Positions 12,301-45,122 of a stretch of 64,000 nt of DNA are shown here, in pieces (within the stretch, counting starts at the first letter, position 1; every line of letters starts with the position of its first letter). This DNA is from Eonycteris spelaea (Eukaryota > Chordata > Mammalia > Chiroptera > Pteropodidae): NCBI GenBank assembly GCA_003508835.1, contig PUFA01000203.1:1766501-1830500 (forward strand), written 5' to 3'. Under the pieces are notes generated by a model. It made no database searches and was not told the origin of the DNA. It saw nothing but the letters and a program-made list of their open reading frames with translations. The translations under genes and the position numbers were made by a program.

Positions 12301-15300
12301 GTAGGAACGTGAACTCCCCTCGAGTCTGTGCCTCTGACGCTGGGGGCCGGTGAGACCGGGGCACCCCTGGCCGCGGTCTGGATGGCCCTCCCCACCTGGC
12401 CTTGCCCGCAGGGCTGCTCACCAGGCCAGGGCCGCAGGCTGTGCCGGGCAGACTCAGGAGGGGCTGGGCCACGTCACTGCCCAGGTCCAGGTGCACCCAG
12501 CTGCAATTGACTTGGGTCCCGTTGGCGTCCAGTGTCTGCCAGTGCAGAGCCCGGACCGAGCCCAGCAGAGGCTGGGCTGTGCCCCCCTGGCACTGGAGCT
12601 GCCCGCAAACGGCATCTCTGGGGGTGAGGGAGGTGGCACGAGGTCAGTGGGGGCAGGGCGAAGGCGCCCCCAAGCCCCGGGCAGCGGCTCTTCTCTCACT
12701 CGCCTCGGGGCACAGGACACATAGCCGCCAGTAGGGCTGCGCCCACAGCTCCCAAAGGCGTCCCCCTGAGTATTGGCAGCGAGGAGGCAGAGCGGTGCGG
12801 CGGGCTGGGCCCCCGGTCCCCAGAGAGCCTGGCACTGCTGGGCATAGGAGGCGCAACGGCCTTGCATGCACACGGCCTGTCCGCCAGCACACAGCTCGCC
12901 ATCGCCTAGACTCGCGTCCGCAGGGCACTGGGAGCTGTCTCCTGAGCAGAACTCGGGCAAGTCACAGTCGCCTCTGGCCGGACGACACTCCCAGCCAGCC
13001 GGGCGCAGCTGTGGAGAGCGAGGGAGCATCAGTGTGGGCGCCGGGCCAACCCAGCCGGGCCCTGGGCATCAGAAAGACCCTTCCCACCCCAGCCCCGGGC
13101 AGGTGAGCTCTGGAGGCCAGTCCAGGCTGTGCCCACCTGGCAGTTTTGACAGCAGGGTCCATCGGATGCACACTGTGCCCCTGGCCTCAGCTGGCAGGTG
13201 AAGTGATCACAGCAGGGGTCTGTGCAGTCCTGTGGGTCAGTGCACAGGGGGGCCGAGCATCAGAGCAGGCTGGCCTGAGAGCCCACCCTGGCCCCTCCTC
13301 CCGAGCCCGATCCCAGAAGGGTGCCCCTGCAGGCCGGGAGGTGGGCGAGGGGTGAGAGGGCCCTTTAGAACCAGAGATGGGCTCGGGACGCTTGGACAGA
13401 GCCCGTGAGCCAGGGGAGGGCACAGAGTGGGCAGGGCTCACCTCTGGGAAGCCGCAGGCCGAAGGCTCGCCCGGCTTCGCAATCACGTGTCTGAAGACAG
13501 TGGCCTTGGAGGGCAGGTCGGGCAGCCGTTCAAAGAGGCAGCTGCCCATGCCACCCAGGAGGGCCCTCTCCAGGGCCCGTCGGCTGCAGTTGCTGAAGTT
13601 GAGGCCTGGCAGGAAGCTGGGGAGGGTGGCCAGGAAGGCTGGGGCTGCGCCGCGCCCCCACCTCATCCCCACCCCTCCCTGCACACCCTGCAGCTAGCTA
13701 CTCACTCTGTGGAGCCGTCCATGATGCAGCTTTTGGCTGGGGCTGGACCTGGACAGGGGCAGTGGGTCCCGGGCAAGTCGTGGTCCAGGCCCAGGCTGTG
13801 GCCCAGCTCATGGGCGATGGAGGAGGCCACGCCCAGGATGCTCGTGGAGTGGTCCTGTGGGGGCGGGGAGCTGCGTCCACCCCTGTGCTCTCCCCCGGGA
13901 CCTCCTGGGCACCCAGCAGGCACCACCTCCCTCCTCATTTGCTTCCAGAAGAGAGCCCAGGCCTGGGCGGGAGGAGACCTGGGTTCCGTCTTGGCTCCAT
14001 CCCCCTGCCTCCCTGTGTGGCCCTGGGAGGTGACCTCAGTTCTTTGAGCCTCAGCTGCCCCATCTCAAGGGGAAGACCTCCCAGGCGAGGGCAGTACACT
14101 GATGAGCTGGCCATTCAGTGAGGTGCCCAGTCAGCAGCAGCCACAGTGCACCGCTGCCCTCTGTGCCCCCTTCGTGGGGGTTCAGGGGCTGAATGGTACA
14201 CCGGCTGGGAGGAGCTCCAGCAGGGCTGAGGGGAGACCTGGAGGTCACTCACCATGTTCACGCCTCCTGAGTAGTCGGGAGAACAGATGGAGTTCTGGAT
14301 GGCCATGCCCACCGCGGGCCCAGAGAACGAAGTAGCGCTGAGGGACAGAGATCAAGGTCACGCCTCAAGGCCAGGGTGGCCAGAGCTTCAGTGCCTCTGG
14401 TAGGGAGCTGGGGTGTGAAATTGGCCAGGCCAGGGCAGAGCCAGCCCCGCTGACGGCCTGGGGCTCTTACGTCACCAGCTGGGCACTGTCGTGGGGCAAA
14501 CGGGGCAGCAGGTTGGCCCGGCGCCAGCGCAGGAAGTTGTGCAATGTGACACTAGGGTCTCGGCTTAGCTCGATCTGGTCGTGCTGGGTCCAAGCCTCCA
14601 GGCCCACCAGCGCCACACGCACGTTCAACGGCCGGAAGAACTGAGAAAGAACTGGGCCTCAGGACGGGGTTCCCACGGCCGGGGCGGGGCTGTCGGGTGC
14701 CACTCAGGCCCACACTCACTGTGTCCAGGAGGAGGGCCACCTCCAGCGTGCGGTTCACCAAGTGCTGTAAGTCCGGGTACCGCTGGACCTGTGGGTGAAG
14801 CGGTGGCCGTGAAAGGCGGCGGGGCGGCGGGGGCGGGGGAAGGACACGCAGGGCCCGGCGAGCTCACCTCCGAGTGATCGGCCACAATTACCAGCTCGAT
14901 AATTTTGGTCTCTGTCACCACGTCCCGCCTCCGCTGTGGAAAGAAGGGGCGTCAGGCACGCTCGCTGCTCACCGCCAGCCGCCGCGCGGGGCCGACCGAC
15001 CTGTGTCCACTCCCACTGTGTGGTCAGACAGAGCTTCGTTCGCGGTGACCACGGCTGCTGCTGATGCAGTGATCGCCACGTGCCTGGCATTCACCACCCG
15101 CGGCGGCCCTGGGAGGTGGGCGCTCGGCAGCTCCATCGTGTGAGAGGCCGAGGCGCCCACGGCCGTCCAGCTAAGAAGTGGTATATCCAGGATTCAGATG
15201 TGAGTCCTGGACTCAGATCCTTGGGTCTCGTGATCCCATATGTAGAGAGCACACTTGACTATGTAAAACAGCGATCATGGAGTCCTAAGAACCCAGCCTC

Positions 15301-18300
15301 CTAATCTGTAAAACGGGGATAATGGACCTGCCTACCACGCAGGGCTGCTGGGAGGATTAAATGGCTCAGTGTATATGTGAAGCACTTAGAACTGTGCCTG
15401 GCGTATGGTAAGCATTTGGTGGCCTTGGCTATTATTGTTATTTTTTAATTCGGATAAAGCTCTGAATTTGGAGCCAGAAAAGTGGGGCTCTGCTTCAGCT
15501 TCGTGACCTACTCTTGGTCCCCCTGGGCTGAGTCCTTGGCCGGCCAGGGTCCTGGTGGCCCGTCTGTCAACGGGCTCTTCAGGCGCCTCTGTCTGACCAC
15601 ATGGTGATCACTGCATTCGCAGGAGCTGTCGTCACCATGAACGAAGCTCCGAGGGCCCCAGGGCAGCCCTCCTGCTGCTCCCCCTCACCCGGCGACCATG
15701 TCGCTGTCCCAGGGGGTGCTCTGGGGGAGCCTGGGGGGGCGCCGATTCCCGCCGGCCCCGGGTGCACGTGTGGACTGGCAGGACGAGGTCTTGGATCCGG
15801 GAGACGGTGGGAGGACCCTGAAGGTCCCCAGGCCCCAGCTCCAGGGCGTAGCTTTTCTCTGGGGACAGGATCACCAAGCCCCTAGGGAAGGATGCAGGAA
15901 GTCAGAGACTTTCGGCTCCGAGCCTCATGCCCTGCCGCCCCCCACCTCCACGGGGTCCGCCCCCGGTACCTGAGGCCGGAGCAGGTGCAGACCGAGGCCC
16001 AGGAGTCCGCATGGCCCTGCACGGCTCCCTGGAGGCAGCAGCCCTCCTAGGGCACAGAAACATAGCACCGCTCGAGGGACAGGCCAGGGTTTGGGGTCGC
16101 CTGTTGGGGAAGAAACGCAGCATCCTCCCACATCCTCTAGGGACAGCGCCTTCCGGTTGCCCCCTCCCTCCTACCTTCAGGCCAGAAACAGGGCCCAGCC
16201 CAGTCGGACTCACCAGAGTGTGTCCCTCACTGACCACGCGGGTGCCATCGGGCTCGTACCACACCAGGGCTGGGCGGCCTGGGACGAGCTCTCTGTGGAG
16301 GAAAAGGAGGGTGGTGTCAGCTGCCTCCCAGGGTGGTACAGTGATGGCCGAGGCCTGAAGGTGGTAGGGGGGTGGCGGGGGGCGGGGCAGGAAATCCCCC
16401 AACCTTCCTATTCTTCCAGGGTCAGCAGAGGGTGGTGGCTGGGCCACACACCCTGCCGGGCACCAGGGCTCCACCCAGCTTTCCCACACACCAGCTATGT
16501 GACCTTGGGCAAGGTGGTTTTTCGTGGTTTTTTATTTTTTTTATTTTTATAAGAGTTTATTTGAACCAAACTGATGACATACGCCAGGGAGCAAGAAGTC
16601 AAATGCTCCCTAGGGCAAGTTATCTAACCTCTCTGTGCCTTGATTTCTTCCTTTATAAAATGAGGACAATAGTAGCAACCGCTGACTCCCTTCTGGGGTT
16701 GCCGTGAGCACCAAATGAATCCCGGCACTGAGTGTCGCCCGCCATGTCATTATCGTCATGACCGCTATCATTATTACCTGCTCCGTAGCAGCTCCAGGAT
16801 GTGACTCTTACCATCCAATTCCAATTTGATTCGCAGAGTCTCGGGCACATTGGTCTGTGGGCACCAGAGGACAGGTCACCTCCCTGATCCGGCCCAAAAT
16901 CCCGACCCTCCCCAACCAGAAAATGTCAGGCCCTCAGGAGAGCACCAGGATTAGATCACTGGTGGGGGGTTTGGGAGGGAGGGCCAGGAAGCCCCGCCTG
17001 GCCTGGGGCATTGTTCTGGGGGGGGTGGGCGGGGAGGTCAGGGAAGGTATCTGAGCCGCCCCCCTCCCCCCTCTCGGCTTCCTGCCCAGAGAGGAAGCAT
17101 CGTGGAGGACCCGGTGCAGGCCCCAGCCCTTCCTCTGACTCAGCTTTAGAATTTGGGAGGGGGCATTCAGTAAGGCCTCAGTACCCCACTGAGAAAACCA
17201 GGGACACAGACCGGGAAAGGGAGTTTGGCCTCTGCATCTCCCAGTGGAGATGGATGGGCTGGGTGGGGCTGAGGCAGACAGATGTGTGTCCAGGGCAGAG
17301 GGAGATAAATGAAGCCAGGTGTTGGGGTGCGGTGGGAGAGGCAGCTGGACCTGGAGTGGCCATGCCACAGTGAGGTCCGCTACTCACCTGCTCCTCCTCG
17401 GCCACGCTTGGCCTTGAGACACCTGGCTGTTGGGGGGACATGTTTCTTTATTTGGGGGGAGGAGGGGCTCACCTGAAGTGCCTCTGTTAGGCTGAGCGTG
17501 AGGCCTTCCGGAAGGGCCTGGGCCTCTGAAGGCCCGCTCAGGGTCCTTGCTGGCCTGGCCTGCTCCTCCTCAGCATCACCTGAGGGACCCCCAGGACACC
17601 CCAAGAGAATGCTCAGAGAATCAGCACCAAGGCTGGGGGTGGCCAGTGCCCTCTGACCCACCCGAGTCCTGCCCTGCATGCTGGCACTTAAAGGAGAATG
17701 CTAAGGCGTGGGGCTCCCCTCCAATATTTTGCTTTCAGCCCAACAACGCAAGGCCTCACCGAAAAGGAAGTCCAGCTTGCCCAACCTGTGGCCCCTCCCT
17801 GTCCCTCTCAGGCCAATCCTGGGCTCTTATAGGGACCCTCCCGACTTTCCACTCCCACCCAGTCTCCCCCCACCAGGAACGCCCCCTCTGAGGACTGGGC
17901 GAAACCTCGTGGCCTGGCGCCCACTCACATCGGAGATGCTGGGAACGCCCGTTACTGGGTGAGCAGTGCAAACACCCCCCTCCCTAAACACCCCCGTGCC
18001 CAGTCCGGCACACCCGCTCCCCACAGCCTCCGCTTCCTCCCCGAGCCCCCCCCACCCGCCCCACAATGGCCCTCTCTCCTCCGGACACCCCACCCGCGCC
18101 TGCCCTCTCGGCCCCCGGCCCAAGACAGCAGCGGGAAGTGAAAGTTCCAAGGAGGAGTCGGTGTCCCAGCCTCTTTCCTGGCGAATTCTCCCCTCTCCCG
18201 GCGTCTCCCGGGCCCCTCCCGCTCCGCCAGGTTTCTGGGGCCCTCGGCACCCGGGAGGGGGGCCTGACCGCTCAGGTCCGGGAGGAGGGCGGGGAAGAAT

Positions 18301-18756
18301 CCCCATCGCGGAACCCTGAGCCATGTCCACTCGGAGCCCTGGCACCGGTGGAATGGTCAGTTAGGCCCCTGAGAAGCGAGACCTCAGTCCTAGGGGGTGG
18401 CGACCCTCTCCGTGAGCCCTAGGGAATGGGGCGCTGCGCTAGGCCTCCTCGGTGCCGGGTACCGGAGCCTTGAAGTGTCCGCGGGAACGATGCCGAGGAT
18501 GACCCTCCTTCCGTCTCCACCCCAGTCGCCAGGCCCTCGGCCCGAGACAGCAGACCAGGGCGGGCCGCGCTCTGGTTGGGGTCTCCCAGGGTCTTCTGAC
18601 CCCAGCACCCCAATGCCTCGCGACTTCCCTGCGCCTCCTCTCAGTCCTCCCCCGCCGGCTCCCGGCCCGACACTCACCTGTATCTGGGAGCGGCCGGGAG
18701 GGCGGAGGGCTGCCGGCGCCCAGGAGCCCCAGGGCCCAGAGCAGCGCCAGCCGCAT
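9376..18756 (-). CDS. ADAM15: ADAM15 disintegrin and metalloprotease, 23 coding exons, intact frame
   Basis: Exons: 18678-18756, 17473-17579, 16778-16854, 16214-16292, 15970-16046, 15689-15881, 14868-14933, 14720-14788, 14471-14640, 14253-14337, 13706-13854, 13442-13616, 13137-13229, 12704-13008, 12422-12617, 12113-12190, 11666-11738, 11332-11470, 10956-11025, 10348-10419, 9871-9942, 9514-9632, 9376-9418. These sum to 2586 nt, 861 residues; all phases agree. Order: signal peptide (1-17), propeptide, five-arginine furin site (203-207), metalloprotease with [12 protein letters not shown] (zinc His 349, 353, 359) and Met-turn, disintegrin with RGD (485-487), cysteine-rich, EGF-like, transmembrane (about 698-716), and a proline-rich tail with SH3-ligand motifs ending SSLYL. 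It is a membrane-bound sheddase and integrin ligand. The 72-nt, phase-0 exons 20 and 21 could act as cassettes; alternative tail splicing is known in human. Two disintegrin cysteines are missing and exon 14 has a GC donor. Confidence 0.97.
12698..12704 (-). other. ADAM15: GC-AG splice donor after ADAM15 exon 14
   Basis: The exon ends CCGAG and the intron begins GCGAGT instead of GTGAGT. Reading frame and family alignment fix the junction: 305-nt exon 14 must end in phase 2 to join exon 15, which starts A-GAT-GCC. The remaining donor bases match U1 well, which is usual for the rare GC-AG introns. Confidence 0.75.
13975..14075 (+). repeat. MIR SINE fragment in ADAM15 intron 10
   Basis: Shows the MIR-like order GTGTGGCCCTGGGAGGTGAC, then TTTGAGCCTCAGCTGCCCCA. 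Degraded, with approximate borders. Confidence 0.5.
15290..15440 (+). repeat. MIR SINE fragment in ADAM15 intron 6
   Basis: Contains TAAAACGGGGATAATGGACC, GCTGCTGGGAGGATTAAATG and AGAACTGTGCCTGGC, matching the 3-prime half of MIR. Confidence 0.75.
16480..16770 (+). repeat. MIR SINE split by a later retro-insertion
   Basis: The MIR core GTGACCTTGGGCAAG at about 16499-16513 resumes after an insertion as GGGCAAGTTATCTAACCTCT and TATAAAATGAGGACAATAGT. Together the two halves rebuild an ordinary MIR in ADAM15 intron 3. Confidence 0.75.
16514..16612 (-). mobile_element. Short A-tailed retro-insertion with target-site duplication
   Basis: About 100 bp is inserted in a MIR and flanked by direct repeats GGGCAAG (16507-16513 and 16613-16619). 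Read on the minus strand it contains CAAATAAACTC, then an A-rich tail. This is the structure of L1-mediated reverse transcription of a polyadenylated RNA end. The source family was not identified; it could be the 3-prime tip of a lineage-specific LINE or LTR transcript. Confidence 0.6.
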
Positions 18757-19110
18757 GGCAGCGGCGCCCCGGGCCGGCCGAGGGCGGCAGGTGCTGGGCC
18801 GCGCGCCGAGGAGCCGCGGCGGCCGCGTCTGCCTCGCGCACCCCGCCGCGCCGCGCAGCCGCCGGGCCCTGCCCCGCCCCTCCCACCCGGCCCGGGCGGG
18901 CCCCGCCCCTCCGCCGCAGGCCCCGCCCCCGCCGCGAGCCGGTGCCGTAAGCCGCGAGCTGCCGGAGACGACCGCCCCGCCCGCTCCGCCCCGCCGCGCG
19001 GCTCTCCCGCTGCTGCGCGCAGTGGGAGCCGAGGCCCGGTCCGACCCGGCCGTGGGTCCGGACCCGTTGCTGCCATCCCGCCTCTCGTCGTCTGCTCGGC
19101 ACTGCGGCGA
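18620..19110 (-). promoter_or_regulatory. ADAM15: ADAM15 CpG-island promoter
   Basis: Very dense CpG begins at the first coding exon (start codon 18756) and runs upstream to about 19110. No TATA box is seen. The DCST1 poly(A) signal at 19232 lies only about 480 bp from the ADAM15 start codon, so DCST1 transcription ends at the edge of this promoter. Confidence 0.7.
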
Positions 19111-19231
19111 TCAGGGGCCAGTCCTCCCGACTGCCCGCCAGGCCGCGCCCGGCTCCCACCGCAAACCCCGCACCCCCCGCCGATCCTGTACCAGACCCGA
19201 GAGGCGCGGGCAGCAGGAGTGTACACGGCAT

Positions 19232-19237
19232 TTTATT
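19232..19237 (-). terminator. DCST1: DCST1 poly(A) signal (AATAAA)
   Basis: A canonical hexamer on the minus strand, 43 bp after the DCST1 stop codon at 19280. The 3-prime UTR is therefore extremely short. Confidence 0.75.
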
Positions 19238-19279
19238 AAACTGGAAGGAGCGAGGTGGGAGAGCGAGCAGGACGCCCCT

Positions 19280-41276
<21,997 letters not shown>

Positions 41277-41398
41277 CCCCTACGTGCAGCCCGGTCTGTC
41301 CGAGTTCCCCTCCCCCCACCCGCGCCCTCCCCAACTTCGGAATGCCAGGCCCTCTGTCTCTACCACCCTCTCCTCCCGATCCCTCCCGCCTACCCCAA

Positions 41399-41404
41399 AA
41401 TAAA
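41399..41404 (+). terminator. DCST2: DCST2 poly(A) signal (AATAAA)
   Basis: A canonical hexamer 123 bp after the DCST2 stop codon. Cleavage is expected near 41420, right where the ZBTB7B 3-prime UTR arrives from the other strand. Confidence 0.75.
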
Positions 41405-41429
41405 GGAACCGAAGGTAGACACAGTGTGA

Positions 41430-43120
41430 ATCTTAAATTATTATTATTTCTTCCTGTGGCTTACACCGAGTTGGGGGCAGGGGAAAGGGGAGGGGACAGG
41501 AGAGGGGGATTGCCTCCCCCCCTAAGGCACTGAGTGGAGAAGCCGCAAGGGGGGAGGGGGAGGCCATCCTGTCCTCACTCCCTGGGGCTAGGCCCCGGGA
41601 CTCCCTAGCCCTGGGCTCCCCCATCACCTGAAATGCTAAGATGAAGCCCAGGGAGCCAGGACCTCCCCCTACCCCAATATATTACATCATTACTTTTTAA
41701 ATAGATACAGGGACTGGTCCCGCTACCCCCTCCCTGTGACCCCCCCCCACTCTTGGGGTACCTGGGCAGCTGTGCAAATGGGCATGAGGGTGCACGGGAG
41801 GGAGGGAGAGCACCCGGCCCTGAACCTGCCCCTTTTCAGAGGGGGAGGGGCCGTCAGCCAGGGAGGGGAAATAGTGCAAGCAGAGCCAGGCCGCGACGGG
41901 GGCCAGCACCCAGCGAGGAAGGGGACGGGGAGACATCCACCCCCAGCAGAATTGGGTAGTTAAAAATCTGACACTAGATTCCAACAGACCAACACAGGAG
42001 GCTATGTACAGAAGGGGGCGCGGTTCTTCTCCCCCACCCGACGGGACCCAGAAGGAGCCCGGCAGGCAAGCGCCCCTCCCCCGCAGCCTCGGCAAGGGGC
42101 CCGCTGGCCCGGCGGGGCGGTGAAGTGGGACGGCCCAGCGGCCGCCGGGGGCGCCGTGCCGCGGGGCACGGCCGCCAGGTGGCGCCGGCTCCCCCAACCC
42201 CTCACCCCGTCCCACGCCCCGCGCCGCGCCAGCCCGGGGGCGGCGTGAGTCAGGGGCGGCAGCGGTGGTGGCGGCTCGGCTCGCACCTGGGCGGGGAGGA
42301 GGTGGGGGGAGGAGGAGGCGAGGACACCGCCCAGCCCGCCCTGCCCTCTGGCCCCGGGGAGGGAGCGGCGGGAACAAGACATTCCCTGCCTGGGGACTCG
42401 GGAGGGGAGGGGAGGGCCGGGGAGGAGAACAGCCGAGCGAGCGAGCGGCACCCCTAGCTGGGCGGGGCCCCTCCCGCTGCCCCCAGGGGCAGGCGAGCCA
42501 ATCAGGCCACCCCGCCCCCTTCTGCTCCAGGACCCCATGACTCAGCGCCCGGAGCAGGGCGGAGGGGGACTGGGATGGCTCCTTCCTTACAGGCCCAGTC
42601 CCCTGGTCATTCAAGCTTCTACCTCGCTTTCCGCCACCTGCCCTTCCTCTGCCGCCCCCCCCTTGCATAATTCACTGCCAGGAAAAGGGAACAGAAACCA
42701 GGAAGGAGGGGTCTCAGAAGGGAGGGGCAGTCCTTCACCCCCTTACACAGCCAAAACCCCAAGGGGCATGGGGCAGGGCAAGGCTTTGGTCCCAAGCCCC
42801 CTAACCCCCTAGAAACCCGCATAGCCGAAGAGGGACCCCACAAATCAAATACATTATTGCTTCTACCCCAGGAGCAGCTGGGGGCAGGCACCCCACCTTT
42901 GCAATAGAGCTGTAAATATATACATGATATATGGATCACTCCTTGGGAGCTCACCCCAATCTGGGGAGCCTCTGCCCCAAAACCTTCTCATCTGGGGACT
43001 GGAATGAGGGCTCAGGGGAGGAGGGGCTGACTTCCGAAGCCGACCGCGGCTCTGCCTGTCCCGCTGCTTGGCATGGGAGGCCCCGCCTCGCGCCGCTCCG
43101 GCCTGGCCACTCATCCCTCT
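41430..43120 (-). other. ZBTB7B: ZBTB7B 3-prime UTR
   Basis: About 1.7 kb between the stop codon at 43121 and the DCST2 end. It includes a CpG-rich block (42030-42480), a TGTATATA Pumilio-type motif at 42917-42924 (minus), and AT-rich stretches at 41436-41450 and 41678-41705. No perfect minus-strand AATAAA is seen; variant signals (AATATA near 41680, AATAAT near 41440) may serve, so the exact end is uncertain. Confidence 0.6.
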
Positions 43121-45122
43121 TTAAGAGGACTCCATGGCACCTTCAGCCTGCGGCGTGGTGGGTGCCCCCTCCTCTTCATCGTCATCAGGGGCCCCGGGGT
43201 GGAGGCCAGGGGCCCAGTGGGAGCTGACTGCTCCCAGAATCGAGCCAGAGAGAGGCGGAAGGTGTCCAGGTGGCCATTGGAGAGGTCGAGGTCAGCGGGG
43301 GACGAGGCAGTGGCGGAGGGCGGGGGGTAGTGGGGAGGCGCATCGTCCTTGCGTCGGCGCCGCGTGCGCACCTCCAGGCAGTTCTGGCCCTTGAGGTGGC
43401 GCTGCAGGTGGTCCTCCTTGGCGAAAGCCTTGTGGCACAGGTGGCACTCGTAGGGCCGGTCCCCCGTGTGCAGGTGCATGTGGTTCTTGAGGTCGTAGCT
43501 GTGCAGGAAGCGGGCTGGGCAGTGCGGGCAGGAGTACGGGCGCTCCCCGGTGTGCTTCCGCATGTGGATCTTCAGCTTGTCATTCCTGCGGGCCGGGGAG
43601 GGGCACGGCGCGGTCAGCGTGGGGTCCCGGGCTCCGCCCCCCCAAGCCAGGTTCCCAGGCCTTGCCTCGCTCCTGTCCCTCGCCATTTGTTTCCCCATTA
43701 TTGCCCCAGCTTCGTGGCCCAGCCATCACCTGCCCTGACAGCTGCAGAGCTGGGCGCGGAATCTTTCATGCCCCAGACCCATTGCCCCTGCCCCACGTGA
43801 CCTCCTATCTCCTGCTCTCCCTATCCTCACTGTAGTACTGCCCGCGGCCCCAGGATCACTGGCCTCCCCGCCATGACCCCTGCCCCCCAGGATCACTTGC
43901 TCCCCCTCAGGTCCCTCATACTCCCCCCGCCCACAGCCCCTGCCCGCTGGCGCTCACCGGGTGAAGCGGACGCCACAGACCTCGCAGGCGAAGGGCTTCT
44001 CGCCGGTGTGGGTCCGCATGTGGCGGGGCAGCTTGCCTGCCCCATGGATGATCTTGTGGCAGACGGGGCACTCCTGGGGCATCTGGGAGCGCCGCTTGCG
44101 CACCAGCTTGTCTTGGCCGTCCAGGCCCGGTGCCAGGGCGTCCTGGTGCAGGGAACTCAGGTAGGCCATCAGGTCAGGGTCGATGGCATCCTCATCTGAG
44201 CCCAGATCTTCCGGGGACAGCGGGGGCCCGCTGCCCTGCGGCAACCCGTAGGCCTGGGGGTATGCCAGCTCCTCTTCCTCTTCCTCAGCTTCATAGGGCT
44301 CGTAGCCCAGGGGCCCCTGGGGCGGGGAGGCAGTCCCTGTGGGAGGGCTGTAGCTGTCTCCCAGCCCGCTGCCCCGACTGCTGACCACTTTGCCTGTCAC
44401 CTCCTCCTCCTCGTAGGTCAGGGCATGGATGGGCCCAGCGGGCGCCTCGGGCATGAGATGGTTCGCCCGGGCCTTGGTCTGCAGGAAGGCTTTTCGGGGC
44501 TTCCGGCTCCGGCGGGCAACGGGCCGAGGCGGTGGAGGCGGTGGTGGTGGCAGGGGCCCCTGTGGAGGGCTGTCTTCACCGTTGGGCACTCCGAGGCCGA
44601 GGCCGAGGCCGTGGCCGTGGCCGTGGCGAAGGCCTCCAGGTACTGGCGGGCGCGCTCACAGTCGTCCTCGTCAGGCCCGGGAGCCTCCAGGCCGCTGCCC
44701 TGCAGGATCTCCACGCAGGCCGCGATCACGCACGGGATCTCCAGCAGCTGCGCCGCCTGCAGCACCGCCGGCATGTTGGCGCTGCTGGTGGTCAGGGTGG
44801 CCGTGTAGGCGAACTCCAGCAGGGCGCCCAGAGCCTCTGGCCCCACGAAGTCTAGCTCACACACGCCGGTCCCTGCTCCCCCGGCGGCGGGCCGCCCCCC
44901 AGCCCCGGGGACCGCTCCGCCGCCGCCCTCCGTGAAGAGCTTCTTGAAGTAGTGGCTGCAGGCAGCCAGCACGGCCCGGTGCGTGCGGTACTCCAGGCCC
45001 CGCGTCCGGATGGTGAGGTCGCACAGGTGGCCCAGCTGGCGCTGCTCGTTGAGGCAGCTCAGGAGCTCACTGCTGTGGTCCGGGAAGGGAATCCCAATCA
45101 GGTCGTCCTCGGGGCTCCCCAT
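43121..45122 (-). CDS. ZBTB7B: ZBTB7B (ThPOK/cKrox) BTB zinc-finger transcription factor, two coding exons, two bases missing
   Basis: Coding exons: 43958-45122 and 43121-43585. The start [17 protein letters not shown] is at 45122; the acceptor six bases upstream makes this exon begin in the 5-prime UTR. A BTB/POZ dimerisation domain ([43 protein letters not shown]) is followed by a proline- and acid-rich middle and four zinc fingers: CPVC, CEVC and CPHC C2H2 fingers and a final C2HC finger ending HLKGQNC. ZBTB7B is a nuclear regulator that fixes CD4 T-cell fate and represses collagen genes. One base is missing near 44593, just after an expanded Ala-Thr/Ala-Ser run, and one near 43190 before the acidic DDDEEE tail. 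Literally, the protein would stop at about codon 235, before the zinc fingers. All zinc fingers are intact in sequence, so error in the reference is likely. Confidence 0.93.

Noticed and set aside
18390..19239. Open frames of about 280 codons on both strands over the ADAM15 promoter
   Set aside because: They are stop-poor only because of the CpG island. Their residues are low-complexity Arg/Pro/Ala/Gly, and the true ADAM15 exon 1 lies inside in another frame.
41697..42668. Minus-strand open frame of 323 codons
   Set aside because: It lies in the ZBTB7B 3-prime UTR CpG-rich block and reads as Pro/Gly/Arg-rich shadow sequence without conserved motifs.
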